Positions 49,581 to 60,569 of a DNA stretch of 64,000 nt are shown in pieces; the first letter of the stretch is position 1; each line of letters begins with the position of its first letter. The DNA lies in contig NC_135360.1 in NCBI RefSeq assembly GCF_051622035.1, positions 6,386,001 through 6,450,000 on the forward strand. Direction: 5' to 3'. This DNA comes from Arctopsyche grandis (lineage: Eukaryota; Arthropoda; Insecta; Trichoptera; Hydropsychidae). The notes under the pieces are model-generated. The model saw only the letters and a list, made by a program, of their open reading frames with translations. It did no database searches and was not told the origin of the DNA. The position numbers and the translations under genes are program-made.

Positions 49581-49932
49581 CTCTCTACTTGTAACACACC
49601 CGAACTATAATTCGGGGAATTAACGGGATAGCAGATATAACTTCGGTCCGCATAGAGTTAGGTCTTTTATGTTCTATTATATCTGCGACTACCAGATGTA
49701 TTTCTTCAAGAATGTCCACATCTAGGACATTATTCATCAAGAACAATGTCTTAGACATGGGATTGCGGGTTAAAACACTAGATTTTCATGAATGAACTTG
49801 AAAGCGTTCAGTCTCTATTATCGTCTGGTCCTGTACAGAACAAAACGTTTTGGTTTTCTGTCTGTTTTTCTGGTTAATTTTTATTGTGATTAAAATTTTC
49901 AGCACTATGCTCCGAATTAATATGATTTATAC

Positions 49933-50307
49933 CGGTCTCCGTGACAAGCCAGAATGTTTAATTACAGAAAACGCAAATATCGGAAGGCAAAGATCGAAAA
50001 TCGAAAGATCTTAAGTCGAAAGATCAAAAAAAGGGTGCATGGTAAACGGTACATACTCACTTAATTTGCGCGAGCAGGATACAACAGGAACAAGAGGAAC
50101 AGGCTTTTCCTCCCGTATTAATGTGCGCGCGCAGAATACGGGAGGAAAAGCCTGTTCCTCTTGTTCCTCTTATATCCTGCTCGCGTAAATTAAGTGAGTA
50201 TGTACCGTTTACCATGCACCCTTTTTTTTGATCTTTCGACTTTCGATCTTTGCCTTCCGATATTTGTGTTTTCTGTAATTTAACATTCTGGCTCGTCACG
50301 TAGATCC
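49933..50307. mobile_element. Long palindromic element, 9-bp TSD (copy 3)
   Basis: Third copy of the palindrome, CGGTCTCCGTGACAAGCC to CTCGTCACGTAGATCC. Exact 9-bp duplication GATTTATAC at 49924-49932 and 50308-50316. Confidence 0.88.
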
Positions 50308-50384
50308 GATTTATACAAATGCTGATAAAATTAAAGAGCGGCCGATTTAAATTTGCACACAGGCGGCCGAAGGCGCTCCCCTGC

Positions 50385-50640
50385 ACCCACCATCTTTGCA
50401 GCCTGGTCTTCCTTTCTCCCTTTACATTCTCTCGGATACCATTCCAGCCATCTCCACCTTTCGTCCATCCTTCTCGCCACATGACCTAACCATTGCCATT
50501 TGCAAACTCTCCACTCTCTCCGCTATGTCAACTACCCTTGTTATACTTCTCACCCACGTTATCTCTCCTCGTTATGCCGAGTATACAGCGTTCCATATAG
50601 TATCTTTGCGAGCATGCTTGAGTGAGGCAAAATGGCATTT
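50385..50640 (-). mobile_element. LINE 3' fragment (RTE-like)
   Basis: Minus strand encodes pieces like GHVARRMDERW; shares GTATACAGCGTTCCATA and CAACTACCCTTGTTATACTT with 20055-20370. Confidence 0.6.
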
Positions 50641-50774
50641 TTGATGTAAAAATAGCGTTGATTCGCCCAAATGCACTCCGTCCTAATTTCATACGTCTCC
50701 TTATTTCCTCTTCTTAGCTACATGACTTGTCTATAATCTGTCCTAAATATAATTACTAATTGTATGTATAATAT

Positions 50775-51160
50775 TGTTGCGTAGGGGTGAATGGAGGATC
50801 CAAATGAAAGGCCAAAGTCGCTTCACAGCATTTATTGGATGATTAAGGAGGTCCACGCACAGCCAGTGCTCGTTCCAGAATAATCTGATATGGTCTAAGT
50901 ACCTCCTTTTATAGGACAGGTTCCTCACCACAGCTTCCTCGATCCGTTTGTGTATCTATTATTTAAGCAAGTACGGTCTTAAGGTCTCAGGCACGCAGTC
51001 TCACGCTTTCACACTCTCAGTTCTAAGAATTCTACCCGCCACTTAGTGCGTCCCGTTAAGCCAATTCGGGGGTCTCCATTGTCCACTCCCGACTGCACTT
51101 TAGGCGGTGGATAATCCCTAATGCACTTAACCGGCGGCTCCTCTTTCCTACACTACAACA
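50775..51160 (-). repeat. Solo LTR
   Basis: 386 bp. On the minus strand it begins TGTTGTAGTGTAGG and ends CCCTACGCAACA (TG...CA). It has a TATA box (CCTATAAAAGGAGG) and a polyadenylation signal (CCAATAAATGCTGTG) in the right order. Best-preserved member of the family seen at 1880, 3992 and 15536. No target duplication is evident and no internal part is present, so I cannot say Gypsy or BEL. Confidence 0.8.
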
Positions 51161-51325
51161 TTGTGTCTCCAAAAATATAAATAAATGGATGATTTTTTTT
51201 CAATGTTTCCAGATAATGGAAGTATAAAGTTATAATAATGTTTAATAATGAAGTATAATGTTATAATAGTATAATGGTTCCAGATTATGCTTTGAATAAT
51301 AATACAATATTTAAATATCATTTCT

Positions 51326-51331
51326 TTTATT
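51326..51331 (-). terminator. Polyadenylation signal of the 830-aa TPR gene
   Basis: AATAAA on the minus strand, about 110 bases after the stop at 51441. Confidence 0.45.
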
Positions 51332-51440
51332 ACAGATTATATTATAATGAAATTTTTTTCTAAACAATTACATAAAAACGTTAAATATACAGGTCTCATT
51401 AATTATATGTTGAAAGCATTTTAGTCTCATTAATTATATG

Positions 51441-53933
51441 TTAAAGCAAATTATTATTATCCCTTATTTCCTGTGAAAAAAATTTCAACCTTTTACCAAA
51501 ACGGTTTTTATCTTCCGAATCTTCGCAAGATACTACTATATGCAATAGAATGATTCCAATTTTTAAATGCTTCACTCCATAACATTTTTCATACAAGGGT
51601 AAGATTTTTTCTAGCAAAGTTTTAGCATCTTTACGATTATTCATTTTGTTTTCGATTTTAGCCAGATTAAACTCAGCGGTGATATATAGAGGATGATTAG
51701 GTGCAACATTAATACTATTGTATGATTTGAAAACACGATCAAGATAATCCTTCGCTTTAGCGTAGTTGCCCATGCTGCTTTCAGCGATACTCATATTGAG
51801 GTACACTCCAGTGGTTTCCGTGTGCTCAGTTCCGTAACGATGCTCGAATATCGGCAAGATCTTGTCCAAATACTCCATAGCTTTTGTATAATTACCCAAG
51901 GATACTTCCACGTTACTCATGCTGAGCAGGACGCCAGCTGTTTTATGGTGATCGGGTCCGAAATACTCTTTATAAGCGGCTAAAACTCTCTCCAACAGAC
52001 ATTTAACCTCCTGGAAATTGGTCAAACCGTGATTGATACCATCATCTATTATATCCTTGGGTATATCTAAGCTGTCTGAGTTGCCGTTGTTGTTAGATAT
52101 TTTCAAAACTTTTGCTTTTGCTCTTTCGTAGATCCCTATTTCACTTTTGACGTTGCTTAAATTCAACCGAATGCGAGCTGTTTCGAAATGATCGGGTCCG
52201 TAATGTTCCTCAAATATAGAGATGACTTTCTCGAGGCTTTCTTTGTCATACTCCCCCAAGTCGTTCTTAACATTGCTCAAATTGACCATGACTTCGGCCG
52301 TCTCAATGCTACTCGGCCCATATTGTGTTTTGTATTTAGTCAAGACATTTTCGAGATGTTCTCGACTCGATGTATAGTTACCTAGATCTTTTTCAATGTT
52401 GCTCAAATTAAGCCAAGCACTTGCACATCTCAGGTCCATTTTATAATTTTTATATATTTCCATCGCTTCAGTAACCAATTTCTTTGCTTCGAGATAGTTT
52501 TCATTTTCGATTTCGATGTTGGACATGTTCATTTTAACGTCGGCTTTGAGCACAGGAGTCAAATCACATTTGGCGAGGATCTGATTGAGATGAATTTTCG
52601 AGAGAGGGTAATTGTGCAAACCTTTTTCTACTGCACTCAAATTCAACAGGATATTAGCCAATTCAACAGATGCAGTACCATATTTTTTCTCATACGTGGG
52701 TTTGATTTCTGTGAGCAAGGTTTTGGCTTCCCTGTATTTGCCTAGATTTATCTGCACCCTGCTCATCAAAAACATTATCTCAGACGTATCGATGTCTGAT
52801 TTCTGGGTTCTGTATATAGGTATGACTTTGTTGAGCAATTCCTCTGCTTTGTTATAGTTTTTCAAAGACTTTTCGCACATGATTAGATCCAGCAGAACGT
52901 TGGTTGTGTTTATATTCCCATGTTTATAGCACACTTCGTACACTTGCAATACACGTTCGAGTAATTTCTTCGACTGTTTCACATGGTTTAATTTCATTTC
53001 GACTTTGCTCAAGTTGAACAAAATATGTGCTGTGTTTATATGTTCGGGTCCGTACAGATTTTCAAACACATTTTGTACCTTCTCGAGCGATTTCTTCGCA
53101 TTTTCGTATCTTTTCATCCTGACTTCGATATCACTCAAATTTATTAAAAGGCCAACGGATCTATAGTTGTCTTCACCATATTTTTTATTATATATTTTTA
53201 AAGCATCTAAAACATGTTTCTCTGCTGTAGAAAATTCACCTAGGATTTTAGTGACGGTACTTAAATTTAGTAAAACATTGGCAGTTTCAATTTCGTCACA
53301 TTTGTTATCATTCGTAAATACAGAGTAAGCGTTTGTGAGCGAAACCTTAGATTTTTTATATTCTGCCATATCCCTCTGAAGGATGCCTAGATTGAATAAA
53401 GCATAACCATATCTTATATCCTTGTTTCCACAAATGTGCTGATACGTGTTAACGACTTCATCGAGATGCTTCTCGGCTTGCGATTTATTCGCGACACTCT
53501 CGATGTGGCTCAGGTTCACCAGAACACGAGCAACTTCCAGACTTTTCCGATTGTACGTTTTCTCGCATATCTGTAGACACTTTTCGGCCCACTTCTTGGC
53601 TTCACTGCGATTGACCAGCACCTGTTCGACGTCGCTCAAGTCGAGCATCGCATCGACAGATTTCACGTCCTGGTCTCCATGAACTGATACGAGCTCTCCG
53701 AGTAAGACTTTGACTTCCTTGAAATTTTGCAGTTTTCGTTCGACGTCGATGAGCTTCTTTAGAACGGCGACCGTTTCATCGTGTTTTAAGCCGTGATGAT
53801 TCCTGTAGAACTGTAAGACGCTACCGAAAATGATTTTAGCCACCGGATATTTCCCGACTTCGTATTCCGTCACACCGGACGCTATCATAGTTTTGGCTTT
53901 CTCCACACTGTCCACTTTGTTCAAATCGGACAT
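51441..53933 (-). CDS. Intronless tetratricopeptide-repeat protein, 830 aa
   Basis: Single frame; I start at 53933 (MSDLNKVDSVEKAKTMIASG) because this aligns with the start of the 430-residue paralogue. An upstream in-frame ATG at 53975 would add 14 residues, and a TTTCAG just before it could be a 5' UTR splice acceptor. About 18-19 TPRs of some 42 residues fill the protein: VLLNLSTVTKILGEFSTAEK, ILFNLSKVEMKLNHVKQSKK, AWLNLSNIEKDLGNYTSSRE, VLLSMSNVEVSLGNYTKAME. First three and last four repeats, and the linker LDIPKDIIDDG, match the paralogue; the extra repeats are internal. No enzyme domain, membrane segment or signal peptide. Likely a protein-binding solenoid of unknown partner. Confidence 0.9.
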   Translation of the reverse strand: MSDLNKVDSVEKAKTMIASGVTEYEVGKYPVAKIIFGSVLQFYRNHHGLKHDETVAVLKKLIDVERKLQNFKEVKVLLGELVSVHGDQDVKSVDAMLDLSDVEQVLVNRSEAKKWAEKCLQICEKTYNRKSLEVARVLVNLSHIESVANKSQAEKHLDEVVNTYQHICGNKDIRYGYALFNLGILQRDMAEYKKSKVSLTNAYSVFTNDNKCDEIETANVLLNLSTVTKILGEFSTAEKHVLDALKIYNKKYGEDNYRSVGLLINLSDIEVRMKRYENAKKSLEKVQNVFENLYGPEHINTAHILFNLSKVEMKLNHVKQSKKLLERVLQVYEVCYKHGNINTTNVLLDLIMCEKSLKNYNKAEELLNKVIPIYRTQKSDIDTSEIMFLMSRVQINLGKYREAKTLLTEIKPTYEKKYGTASVELANILLNLSAVEKGLHNYPLSKIHLNQILAKCDLTPVLKADVKMNMSNIEIENENYLEAKKLVTEAMEIYKNYKMDLRCASAWLNLSNIEKDLGNYTSSREHLENVLTKYKTQYGPSSIETAEVMVNLSNVKNDLGEYDKESLEKVISIFEEHYGPDHFETARIRLNLSNVKSEIGIYERAKAKVLKISNNNGNSDSLDIPKDIIDDGINHGLTNFQEVKCLLERVLAAYKEYFGPDHHKTAGVLLSMSNVEVSLGNYTKAMEYLDKILPIFEHRYGTEHTETTGVYLNMSIAESSMGNYAKAKDYLDRVFKSYNSINVAPNHPLYITAEFNLAKIENKMNNRKDAKTLLEKILPLYEKCYGVKHLKIGIILLHIVVSCEDSEDKNRFGKRLKFFSQEIRDNNNLL

Positions 53934-54238
53934 CTTTGCAGAATTAAAGTCAACGTCTCGTGTGAGCTGAAACACAAAAACATTTTCACATTAGTAATGC
54001 ATTCTTGTCAAATTTGAACACATTTTTTGTACAGTTGAATGATTATAAACACATATCAGTGGCGTAGCTACCGCGCCCGCAGACCCCGCAATGCGGGGGG
54101 GGGGGGCGCCGAGACCTGGGGGGTGCCACGAAGCGCGCCTTTTTCACTGATTTTTTAATTTGTTTCGTAATTTTTTTGAAATAACTTTTTTAAAAACTTC
54201 TCTTATTTTTCAACCTATTTGTACTATATGTGTATGTA

Positions 54239-55785
54239 GGGGAGAGTGGTGTACCTATGGACGAATGTACCTGTGGACAATGACTTTATTTCGGTCGGGG
54301 AAAATATTGTTGCTACACAATGTTCTAGAGAATTATGAACATCAAATATTGGCAACATTCAATCCATCTTTTGGTGCCGCGCGCTGCCAGATTCGAGTTT
54401 TTTCGAGAATTTCGTTATTTGGGACCCAAAAGTAAACATTTACCAACGAACTATTTGTTTTTTCATATTTATTAAAATAACTTTTCATACAAGATATGCA
54501 TTTAGTTTTGTATAGTGGTTATTTAACTATTTGGTAACGACGATATATGTTGTTAAAACGTAACCACAAAGAAGTGTATTTTAATATGAGTTGAATATTT
54601 CCTTTTGTTGTACCTTTGGACATTTATTTGGTTGTACCTCTGGACGCGTCAAGAGGTAAAGGTTAGAGGTTCTTGTGAAATTAACAACCAAAAAGACTTT
54701 CAATTATGTTGCTGAAGTTATGAATAATCCAATCGAAAATGGTATTTGGAAAAATGTGTAATTGATATTATTAATGATAATTCCTTTCTGTTGTTTTTAC
54801 TTTCCTTTATTCAGTAGTGTGGAAGAGGGACTGCCGGCTGGTGTATGGTGATTGGCACATCACCATTAAAGTATAATGTATAGAATAGTCATTCCTAACA
54901 AAAGTATCGCTTAAAAGCGAGCCATCGAAGAGAGAGACGAAAAGTCAGAAGAGAGACAAAAGAGTGAGGAAAAAAAATCGTGGAAGTGATCGTCCCTTGA
55001 CGTTCAGGGACGCACGGGCACATACAGATGTTCGGACACAATTTCACTAGTAGAGCCTATTTCAAAGAGATCCTACTGCTACAGAGATTAACAATCAACT
55101 GAGCAAAACAGCCGAAATCTTCGTTTGAACGGAGTTTTTGTAGCAGCATTTTTGTAAGCTAAGAGCGCTTCTACCCATTCTACTTCAATGCACATCCCCA
55201 ATTAATGATAGGTTGACACTATGCTATTAAATATCAGTACACTGTCGGTAGACCTCTATTTATACAAATTTATATACTATATATCTGGTGGGGAGCGACC
55301 ATAACAGTATGAAGATTGTCCAATATTGAAATTAAGTATTACAAGAAAATATCGACAAACAGGTTTCTTGTGGTCGATGAAAAAATTTATAATATTTGTC
55401 AAGAGGAAATTTCTGGGAAATTGCCTCCTCCTCGAGTGGTAGGCCAGTCTGGGAGACTCAAATCACAGTTGGAATTTAATGTAGACCTTGAGAATTTCAA
55501 CATTGGATGAAATAGTTTACTTTGTATAAATTATCATATCTGTCCAAAGGTACAACATACACTGTCCATAGGTTCAACATAGTGTTGAACCTTTTGACAA
55601 TTTTTTTGTTTCTATAATTTTTGCAAAAAATAAAAAACTGTTATGCTATCATTAATTTTTCTTTTCTAATTTTAATCTTGAATATTCAACCTATCTAATG
55701 ACATTAAAAAGTTTGCATAAAACAATAAAGTTGCTGAGCTATGAGTGAAAAAGCGAAAATTGTCCACAGGTACACCACTCTCCCC
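54239..55785. mobile_element. Tc1/mariner or pogo-like element, TA target site
   Basis: TIRs GGGGAGAGTGGTGTACCTAT then GGAC, and the complement GTCCACAGGTACACCACTCT, CCCC (one mismatch in 24). TA on both sides (54237-54238, 55786-55787). Subterminal repeats GTACCTTTGGACA and TGTCCAAAGGTAC. A short plus frame at 55316-55510 (EEISGKLPPPRVVGQ) may be a transposase tail. It is itself split by a MITE. Confidence 0.8.
54864..55190. mobile_element. hAT-type MITE, second copy
   Basis: Inverted relative to 20696-20911, sharing GCGAGCCATCGAAGAGAGAG, AAGTCAGAAGAGAGACAA and GAGTTTTTGTAGCA. Flanked by CACATCAC (54856-54863) and CACATCCC (55191-55198), a 7-of-8 duplication. Confidence 0.8.
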
Positions 55786-56479
55786 TACTATATATATATG
55801 TACATACATACATATTTTGAATTTATCCTCATTGTGTATTTGATCTATGCCAATAGGGCTAGAAGACTGCGTTTTTTTCCATCTTTTGAAATTATATGAT
55901 TAAAACCGATAAAATTTATAAATTTCTCGCTGTCACCATTAACAGGTGGAAAGTCTTTAAGTAAAATTCACCATCAGTTACTTTAAACAGATTGTGCACT
56001 GCTTTTTGGTCGTCCAGATTAAACTATTAATGCACTTCGATATATAGGTACATATACCGATACGTTAAAAAGGTATAAATTATTAATTTGGAAAGTTATT
56101 TTACTGTAAGTAAATAATATGAATATATGGGGGGGGGCGCCTTAAAATATTTTGCGGGGGGACACCAGGAATTCACGCCACTGACACATATACATATGTA
56201 CATACAAGATAAGTTATATTTAACCCATTTAATCCCAAGCTAATTTGCGAGGTGCATGCGAAGAATCCCAAATAATTTATTCGAGAAAAAGGAGTCTTTA
56301 TTTTATTATTTATCTCGTCTAAAATTCAACTGTCGGAATAAATTTTTCGAAATTATATACATATATGTCATCTCCATGATCGTATATATAATTTCGCTAT
56401 TCCGTCTGTGTGACTGTGTGTCTGAGATAGCGCTCGCCGTACTATAATAGTCGTTTCGCTTCGACATACATATATAGCA

Positions 56480-58330
56480 AACTGCTAATGCATATAACAC
56501 AAAATAACAACTAAAATTATAAATCATCTTCCACAAAGGTATCCATTAACACCCTTCAAGAAAGCATCAATGTTATTAGCACTTATAATGCTTTCAGGAA
56601 GGGCATTATACATTTGAACACCTCTGTGAAAAACATCTCCTGCAGTTTTAGCTTTCTTAACTCTACCTATAATTAATTTATTCATATTTCTCGTTTTATA
56701 ATTATGTATGTCTCTATTCCTAACTATATGATTATTATATAAATATTTGGGTAATAGATTCTTATCTAGCTTATATACAGTGGCGTAACTACCGCGCCCG
56801 CAGACCCCGCAGTGCGGGGGGGCGCCGAGGCTTGGAGGGCGCCGTAAAGCGGTGCGCCTTTTTCACTGATTTTTTAACTTTTTAAGTCTTTCCGTTAATA
56901 AATAATAGAACGCGACCAAAATATGTCAAATTTACAAAATCAGTGGGTTCGTTCAGATTTTTCGACAATTGATTTTGAACACGCTCCGGAATAAGATCGC
57001 GATTGATTACAATTACATATATAAACCAACTCCCGAAATGTGTTTGATCGTTTTATATAAAAATTAACTCATTGCTCAAGGTAAAGTGTAACATTGTGTT
57101 CTCTGTAGTTGAGAAGTATTTTATGTTTTTTTTTAATATGAGTAGTTTTAAGAAGTTCAGTGAAGAAAGCGAAAAAATAATCAAATCGCGAGTTAATCTA
57201 AATTAACTAAAACTGACAGTCTCTAGTGAAATAGTGGAATTAAGTCCTTCGGCAGTTTTATCAGAAAAGCAACCCAGCTCTTCTTCGAGAAATGGAGATA
57301 ATACGGCGAACTTAATGCAAACTGTTGCAAAAATTCAATCGACTGATCATAGCCCTTCTTCCCCAGTCATTTCTGGTGAAGTGGTCAAATCATTTCTGAG
57401 GTTCCTGTTTTACTTACGATTTGTGGAAAAATTCAGAGAAAATTGAAAAATATATCTCTTCAGAAATGCAAAGTCGTGTTATTAAAAAATTATTGGCGTC
57501 AAGTCCATTATCGTGCTATTAATGTCATATTAACATTGATTAAAAATAATTTGGCATTTTGATGGACATCAAGAGAGTTTTGTATCTTCTAACAATCCTG
57601 GAAATTTTATATCTTTTATTAAACTTCTGATAGCTTATGATCCACTTTTGGAATATAAAGCAGGTTTTGTGACTTACTTGAGCGCGAAAACACAAAATGC
57701 AGAAGAAGAGATTTATGGAACAGTTGTAAGGAAATAATGTGTTTAAGAGGGGGGGGGGGGGCGCCTGGAATTCACGTTACGCCACTGCTTATATATAAAC
57801 TTTTAAGTGCTTACTTTAAGACTATTTCTAATGTCCAACCATTTCAATTCATCTAACATACTTCTTACATTCTTACGATTCCTCACATTCAAAAATTGCA
57901 CGCATTGCTCTATTCTGCACTTTCTGCAGTTTATCAATACACAAACCACTAAATAGATTGAGCACTGTAGCGCAGTATACAGTATGAGGCCGTACAATAC
58001 AATTATATATCAATATTTTACTTTTTATACTTAATAAATTTCTTAACCTACAAAGTACACTAACTCTTTTTTGCCATTTTTTTAATAATATAATCTGCGT
58101 GCACCTAAAAACTTAATTTACAATCCAAATAAATGCCTAAATAGTTAATATTATCTACTACTTCTACCACTCTCCCATCCATAATCACATCACTCACAAC
58201 GCTTTTATTATTCATCCACATCATCTTAGTCTTACTTAAGTTCACTTTCAGTTTATTCTCACATAACCAATCACTTAAATACTGTAATTCCCTACATAAA
58301 ATATCACTCATAACTTGCACATCATCACCA
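56480..58330 (-). mobile_element. 5'-truncated LINE, Jockey/CR1-like, split by a hAT element
   Basis: At 58320-58105 the minus frame reads LQYLSDWLCENKLKVNLSKT and NINYLGIYLDCKLSF, the reverse-transcriptase palm-to-thumb region. 57997-57803 gives IDKLQKVQNRAMRAIL-like and MLDELKWLDIRNS; 56750-56530 gives the C-terminus (FHRGVQMYNALPESI, AFLKGVNGYLCG). Frames differ, so it is dead. A hAT element interrupts it at 56778-57787. Confidence 0.78.
56778..57787 (+). mobile_element. hAT element, ZMYM1-type, internally deleted
   Basis: Exact duplication CTTATATA at 56770-56777 and 57788-57795. Ends CAGTGGCGTAACTACCGCGC and, inverted, CAGTGGCGTAACGTGAATTC. Interior has transposase pieces: an N-terminal part near 57234 and, around 57555-57660, HQESFVSSNNPGNFISFIKL and LIAYDPLLEYK in the plus frames, matching the ZMYM1-like GHxES...GNF...YDPxL pattern. 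Frames are broken. Confidence 0.85.
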
Positions 58331-58434
58331 AGCTACGTAAGCTAGACCGCTTCCAACAAAACGACGTACGAATGTAATACGAATAATAACAAAAGAAAAA
58401 AAGTTCTATATATACTGTACAAGTCTAAATACAT

Positions 58435-59354
58435 AAGCGTCTCTATGGATTAATTAATTAATTGTTGATTTCGTGTTCTTCGGCCTCTCGAAATTGAGCA
58501 ATGTATGTAATAAAAAATGCTGCAATGTTTATAATTAATTGTTCATTTTAGCATCAGTCATATTTGATGGTTGGTGCTCGACATATGTCCGATAAAAACT
58601 TACAGAGAAATGTAATATTAATAGAAGTGGCTTTAGGTGTTCTTTTGTTGTCAAGTGACATTCTGTCCACGGACAGATCTAAATAATTTTAGCATCAGTC
58701 GTATTTGACGCTTGGTGCTCGACGTATGTCCGATAAAAACTTCTCTGTTTGTTTATATTACTCGCAAGATGGGCAAGCATCGTTAAAAATTGCACAATGC
58801 ATTCAAAAACACACAATAAACAACATGGGATACATTTTTATAAGTTAATTGATCCGATTGTATTCCGTGCGATATAGCGTATTTATATAGACGTACCGCG
58901 TAATATTGACAACAATTATTTATTCGTAAGGGCCCTTCTATTATTATAACATTTCTCTGCATACATAGCTTTAAATTTGACAATTTTCGCCGATAATAAA
59001 TAAAAAAGAAATACAACGTCAAATGTGTTCGAAAACAGACACTGATAATAAAAAGGGTTAAGATAGGGAGATAGCATATCAATGATTACTCACTCTTGCA
59101 ATGATCAATGATGATCTTAAGCCTCTTGGACGTAAGTATATACAGTTGCAATGTAGATGCGAAGCACGTTCTTACAAGAAATTGTTGAAACTAAACTAAA
59201 CATCGAAATTTGACTTCCTGATAAATTGATATGCACGTCTTATAAAATCGATTAATGTTATCTTATCACATATTTGCACCGCTAAAGATAGAATTTATCC
59301 ATGCTTAATGTTCATTCATTTCAATATATTATTTTATATGTACATACATATATA
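58435..59354. other. Repeat debris without a gene
   Basis: 58440-58550 is an internal SINE fragment (plus strand). A direct repeat of about 60 bp (TAGCATCAGTCATATTTGAT and GGTGCTCGACATATGTCCGA) occurs at 58550-58612 and again at 58689-58750. Nothing else recognised. Confidence 0.5.
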
Positions 59355-59625
59355 TCTATATATATAAAAATGAATGTCTGTGTGTGTGTGTCTTGAATAG
59401 GCTGCTAAGCCACTGAACCGATTACAATGGAACTTTCAAGATTTGTTGTATGCATGTCCGGGAAGATTACTGTGAAAAAAAATTCGGGAAAAATGGGAAT
59501 GAGTGTCATTGCAACGCAATAATTTCAAATGTGTTCGCTACCTGCGTTTTTCCGACAAATGGGAATGGGAACGAGAATTGCATGCGTTATTATGGGATTG
59601 CAACGCATGCCGGGGTTCAGCTAGT
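59355..59625 (+). mobile_element. Short non-autonomous Helitron
   Basis: Starts TCTATATATATAAAAATGAA then TGTCTGTGTGTG and ends ACGCATGCCGGGGTTCAGCT, AGT at 59625. TC start, CTAGT end and no target duplication match insect Helitrons; 271 bp. A related 5' end follows ATAT. Confidence 0.75.
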
Positions 59626-60569
59626 ATATTATAAAATCATAATTGAAAATAAGTTTATGTTTTTAACTATTTATTAAAACAAAAAAATTAATATTTTATT
59701 TATTTTGTATGGCCACATTGTACATGTAAGCGCTTCATAACATTTTACCAATATATAAAATATTTATTAAATTAAATCTACATATGTATATATAAATTTC
59801 ATCCACACCTAATGGAAAACAAATCAATTGATTGTATTTTTTCAATTTTAATGTATCTAAACCGCCATATCTAATGCACAAATGTGTTAAATCATCCACA
59901 CCTGATGTATGACAAAACAATTCATCGGTAACTATGCATACAGCTATATTTCATTGCAATGGACTAATTTGAACATTCAATTACATATATTAGTCTCCTC
60001 CACAATTATGGTATAAAGTTATAAAGTAAATGTGTGTGATTAGTTAAGCGCTAATTTTATCTTCATTTTGGCACACATATTGTAGTATTGTTCAATGCCG
60101 TCAATTTGAGATCATTTTTAACCTTCGTGCATAAAATACCATAAGGATCAAAGACCTGGCAGACTTTACAGGCGCTGAATGTCTTTAAAATGTTCAAAGT
60201 GTTCTCCATTACAAGACTTATTAACAAAATAAATAAGCCTTGAACCTTTTCCGAGAGGATATACTATCACAGTAAAAAGGCCAACGAACTTATTGTCATG
60301 GTGTGAAGCATACTTTCTACCCTGAAGTAAGCCTGCAAAAAAGCAAACAAACATGTAAACTATTGATTGTATTGGATTATAATTTGATGTATATTAGAAC
60401 TAATTAAATTACCTTACTACATTGTAACAATTAATCCAACACAAGTTCTAGATAGCAAAATTGGTAAATTTTGGTCAAACTTTTTTCATCTTGTTCTTCA
60501 ATGAGTATGGATGGGAATTACTGCCAATTTTTTTTATCCAATTAGTCATCTTCTTTCATGACCTCTATA
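59626..60569. other. Region with unrecognised minus-strand coding-like segments
   Basis: On the minus strand, a TTTTTTGCAG acceptor-like site at about 60330 is followed by GLLQGRKYASHHDNKFVG, LFTVIVYPLGKGSRLIYFV and EHFEHFKDIQRL (stop near 60166). A neighbouring frame continues TFSACKVCQVFDPYGILC and LTALNNTTICVP. Another open stretch at 59945-59735 gives VTDELFCHTSGVDDLTHLC. They read like protein but I cannot assign a family. Confidence 0.3.

Larger units (their letters stand above)
54057..56183. mobile_element. hAT element containing two further nested elements
   Basis: Exact 8-bp duplication ACACATAT at 54049-54056 and 56184-56191. Left end CAGTGGCGTAGCTACCGCGC; right end GGACACCAGGAATTCACGCC, ACTG. 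Its own sequence is 54057-54238 plus 55786-56183, closely related at both ends to the element at 56778-57787. The rest is a later insertion. Confidence 0.88.
56385..58430. repeat. Unclassified repeat split by a LINE
   Basis: Left part (TTCGCTATTCCGTCTGTGTG, TCTGAGATAGCG, ACTATAATAGTCGTTT) and right part (CCAACAAAACGACGTACGAA, AATAACAAAAGAAAAAAAGT) are contiguous in another copy at about 22735-22895, so the material between them is inserted. No ends defined. Confidence 0.6.
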
